A stretch of 64,000 nt of DNA, from NCBI RefSeq assembly GCF_001875725.1, contig NZ_MLCQ01000019.1, positions 124,001-188,000 of the forward strand, written 5' to 3'. This document shows, piece after piece, positions 63,291 through 64,000 of this stretch. A program made the position numbers and the translations under genes. The notes under the pieces are model-generated. The model was not told the DNA's origin. It saw nothing but the letters and a program-made list of their open reading frames with translations, and did not search any database. Each line of letters opens with the position of its first letter. Positions within the stretch are counted from its first letter, which is position 1. The DNA is from Corynebacterium sp. NML140438 (GTDB lineage: Bacteria > Actinomycetota > Actinomycetes > Mycobacteriales > Mycobacteriaceae).

Positions 63291-64000
63291 CTAGCGATCC
63301 ATCACGTCGAAGCGGACGATGGTCTGGTCGCGGCCAGGTCCGACACCGATGTAGCTAATCGGCGCGCCCGAGAGCTCCTCAAGGCGAAGGACGTAGTCCT
63401 GGGCCTTCTGCGGGAGCTCCTCGAAGGTAGTGCAGCTGGTGATGTCCTCGTCCCAGGCCGGCATCGTTTCGTAGATGGGGGTGGCGTGGTGGAAGTCGGA
63501 CTGGGTCAGTGGCATTTCGTCGTGGCGGACGCCGTCGACGTCGTAGGCGACACAGATCGGGATTTCGCCGATGCCGGTGAGGACGTCGAGTTTGGTCAGG
63601 AAGTAGTCCGTGAAGCCGTTGACACGGGCGGCGTAGCGGGCCACGACGGAGTCGTACCAGCCGCAGCGGCGCTTACGGCCGGTGTTCACGCCGACTTCGC
63701 CGCCGGTTTCCTGCAGGTACTCGCCCCACTTGTCAAAGAGCTCGGTCGGGAACGGGCCGGCGCCGACGCGCGTGGTGTATGCCTTCACGATGCCCAGGGT
63801 CGCCGTGATCTTGGTCGGGCCGATGCCGGAGCCGACGCAGGCGCCGCCGGCGGTCGGGTTGGAGGAGGTCACGAACGGGTAGGTGCCGTGGTCGACGTCG
63901 AGCATGGTGGCCTGGCCGCCCTCCATGAGGACGTGTTTGCCTTCGGCGAGGCCGGTGTTGAGGACGTTTTCGGCGTCGATAATCATTGGTTTGAGGCGTT
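63291..64000 (-). CDS. purA: Adenylosuccinate synthetase, 5' end outside window
   Basis: The C-terminal 236 codons are present and the frame is open to the right edge. The enzyme joins IMP and aspartate using GTP in AMP synthesis. Family motifs: [20 protein letters not shown] with [31 protein letters not shown] and the C-terminal [15 protein letters not shown]. Intact length in the family is about 430 aa. A strong hairpin terminator follows the stop codon. Confidence 0.95.
   Translation of the reverse strand, partial: RLKPMIIDAENVLNTGLAEGKHVLMEGGQATMLDVDHGTYPFVTSSNPTAGGACVGSGIGPTKITATLGIVKAYTTRVGAGPFPTELFDKWGEYLQETGGEVGVNTGRKRRCGWYDSVVARYAARVNGFTDYFLTKLDVLTGIGEIPICVAYDVDGVRHDEMPLTQSDFHHATPIYETMPAWDEDITSCTTFEELPQKAQDYVLRLEELSGAPISYIGVGPGRDQTIVRFDVMDR

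Noticed and set aside
1..64000. tRNA, rRNA or known riboswitches
   Set aside because: Reading the gaps I saw no cloverleaf-type T-arm sequences or conserved riboswitch cores; a covariance-model search would be needed to exclude small RNAs.

Overview
The window looks like a chromosomal segment of a Corynebacterium (Mycobacteriales, Actinobacteria). The basis is gene content and order: an xth/def/DUF3263/LytR_C block in the same order as the Rv0427c-Rv0431 region of Mycobacterium tuberculosis, the corynebacterial glnX-glnH-pknG operon, pta-ackA, and then purT and purA. Base composition is GC-rich, and long spurious antisense frames are common. The core genes are ordinary housekeeping genes. Between them lie about 43 kb of surface-protein genes, repeats and one small accessory operon.

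Layout. 1-6 kb: the 5' part of a YbdK-type glutamate-cysteine ligase gene, a LytR_C membrane protein, DUF3263, peptide deformylase, a shortened Rv0428c-like protein, exonuclease III and cardiolipin synthase. 6-12 kb: a two-gene unit (minus strand) of a YPDG-repeat cell-surface protein followed by a secreted metzincin-type metalloprotease. 12-15 kb: a DUF559-like nuclease-fold gene bracketed by two copies of a palindromic repeat, an ABC transporter pair and a NUDIX hydrolase. 15-20 kb: glnX-glnH-pknG, the glutamine/glutamate-sensing kinase operon. 20-26 kb: a second, paralogous surface-protein plus metalloprotease pair. 26-28.7 kb: pta-ackA. 29-62 kb: six very large secreted proteins (about 1240 to 2000 aa), all on the minus strand. 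Five share a distinctive C-terminal double-hydrophobic anchor; the sixth has a divergent version. One of the five is interrupted by a single-base frameshift. Between the fifth and sixth is a three-gene operon that reads as a toxin-antitoxin-chaperone (TAC) module. 62-64 kb: purT-like ATP-grasp gene and the 3' part of purA.

How it may work together. The giant proteins share signal peptides with an RRGTSIAAAALS core. They also share a leader with a strong ribosome-binding site, N-terminal heads, stacks of Rib/YPDG/Ig-like domains with calcium-binding DxDGDG loops, and the C-terminal anchor. Each of the first five is followed by its own hairpin terminator. Four of them have a long poly-G tract (8-14 nt on the coding strand) upstream of the promoter, three of these 134-140 bp upstream of a TACAAT -10 box. 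I infer a phase-variable surface-fibre locus. The surface-protein/metalloprotease pairs may process or present similar proteins, since they carry the same long calcium-loop domain.

Repeats. Five copies of a 79-91 bp element ending in AGTGACAAAAGACGCA inverted repeats lie in intergenic gaps in the first 20 kb. A second intergenic family built on a TTCCCGGGCCGGGGAA core lies at 2.0-2.3 and 28.8 kb. No tRNA, rRNA, CRISPR array or transposase gene was seen.
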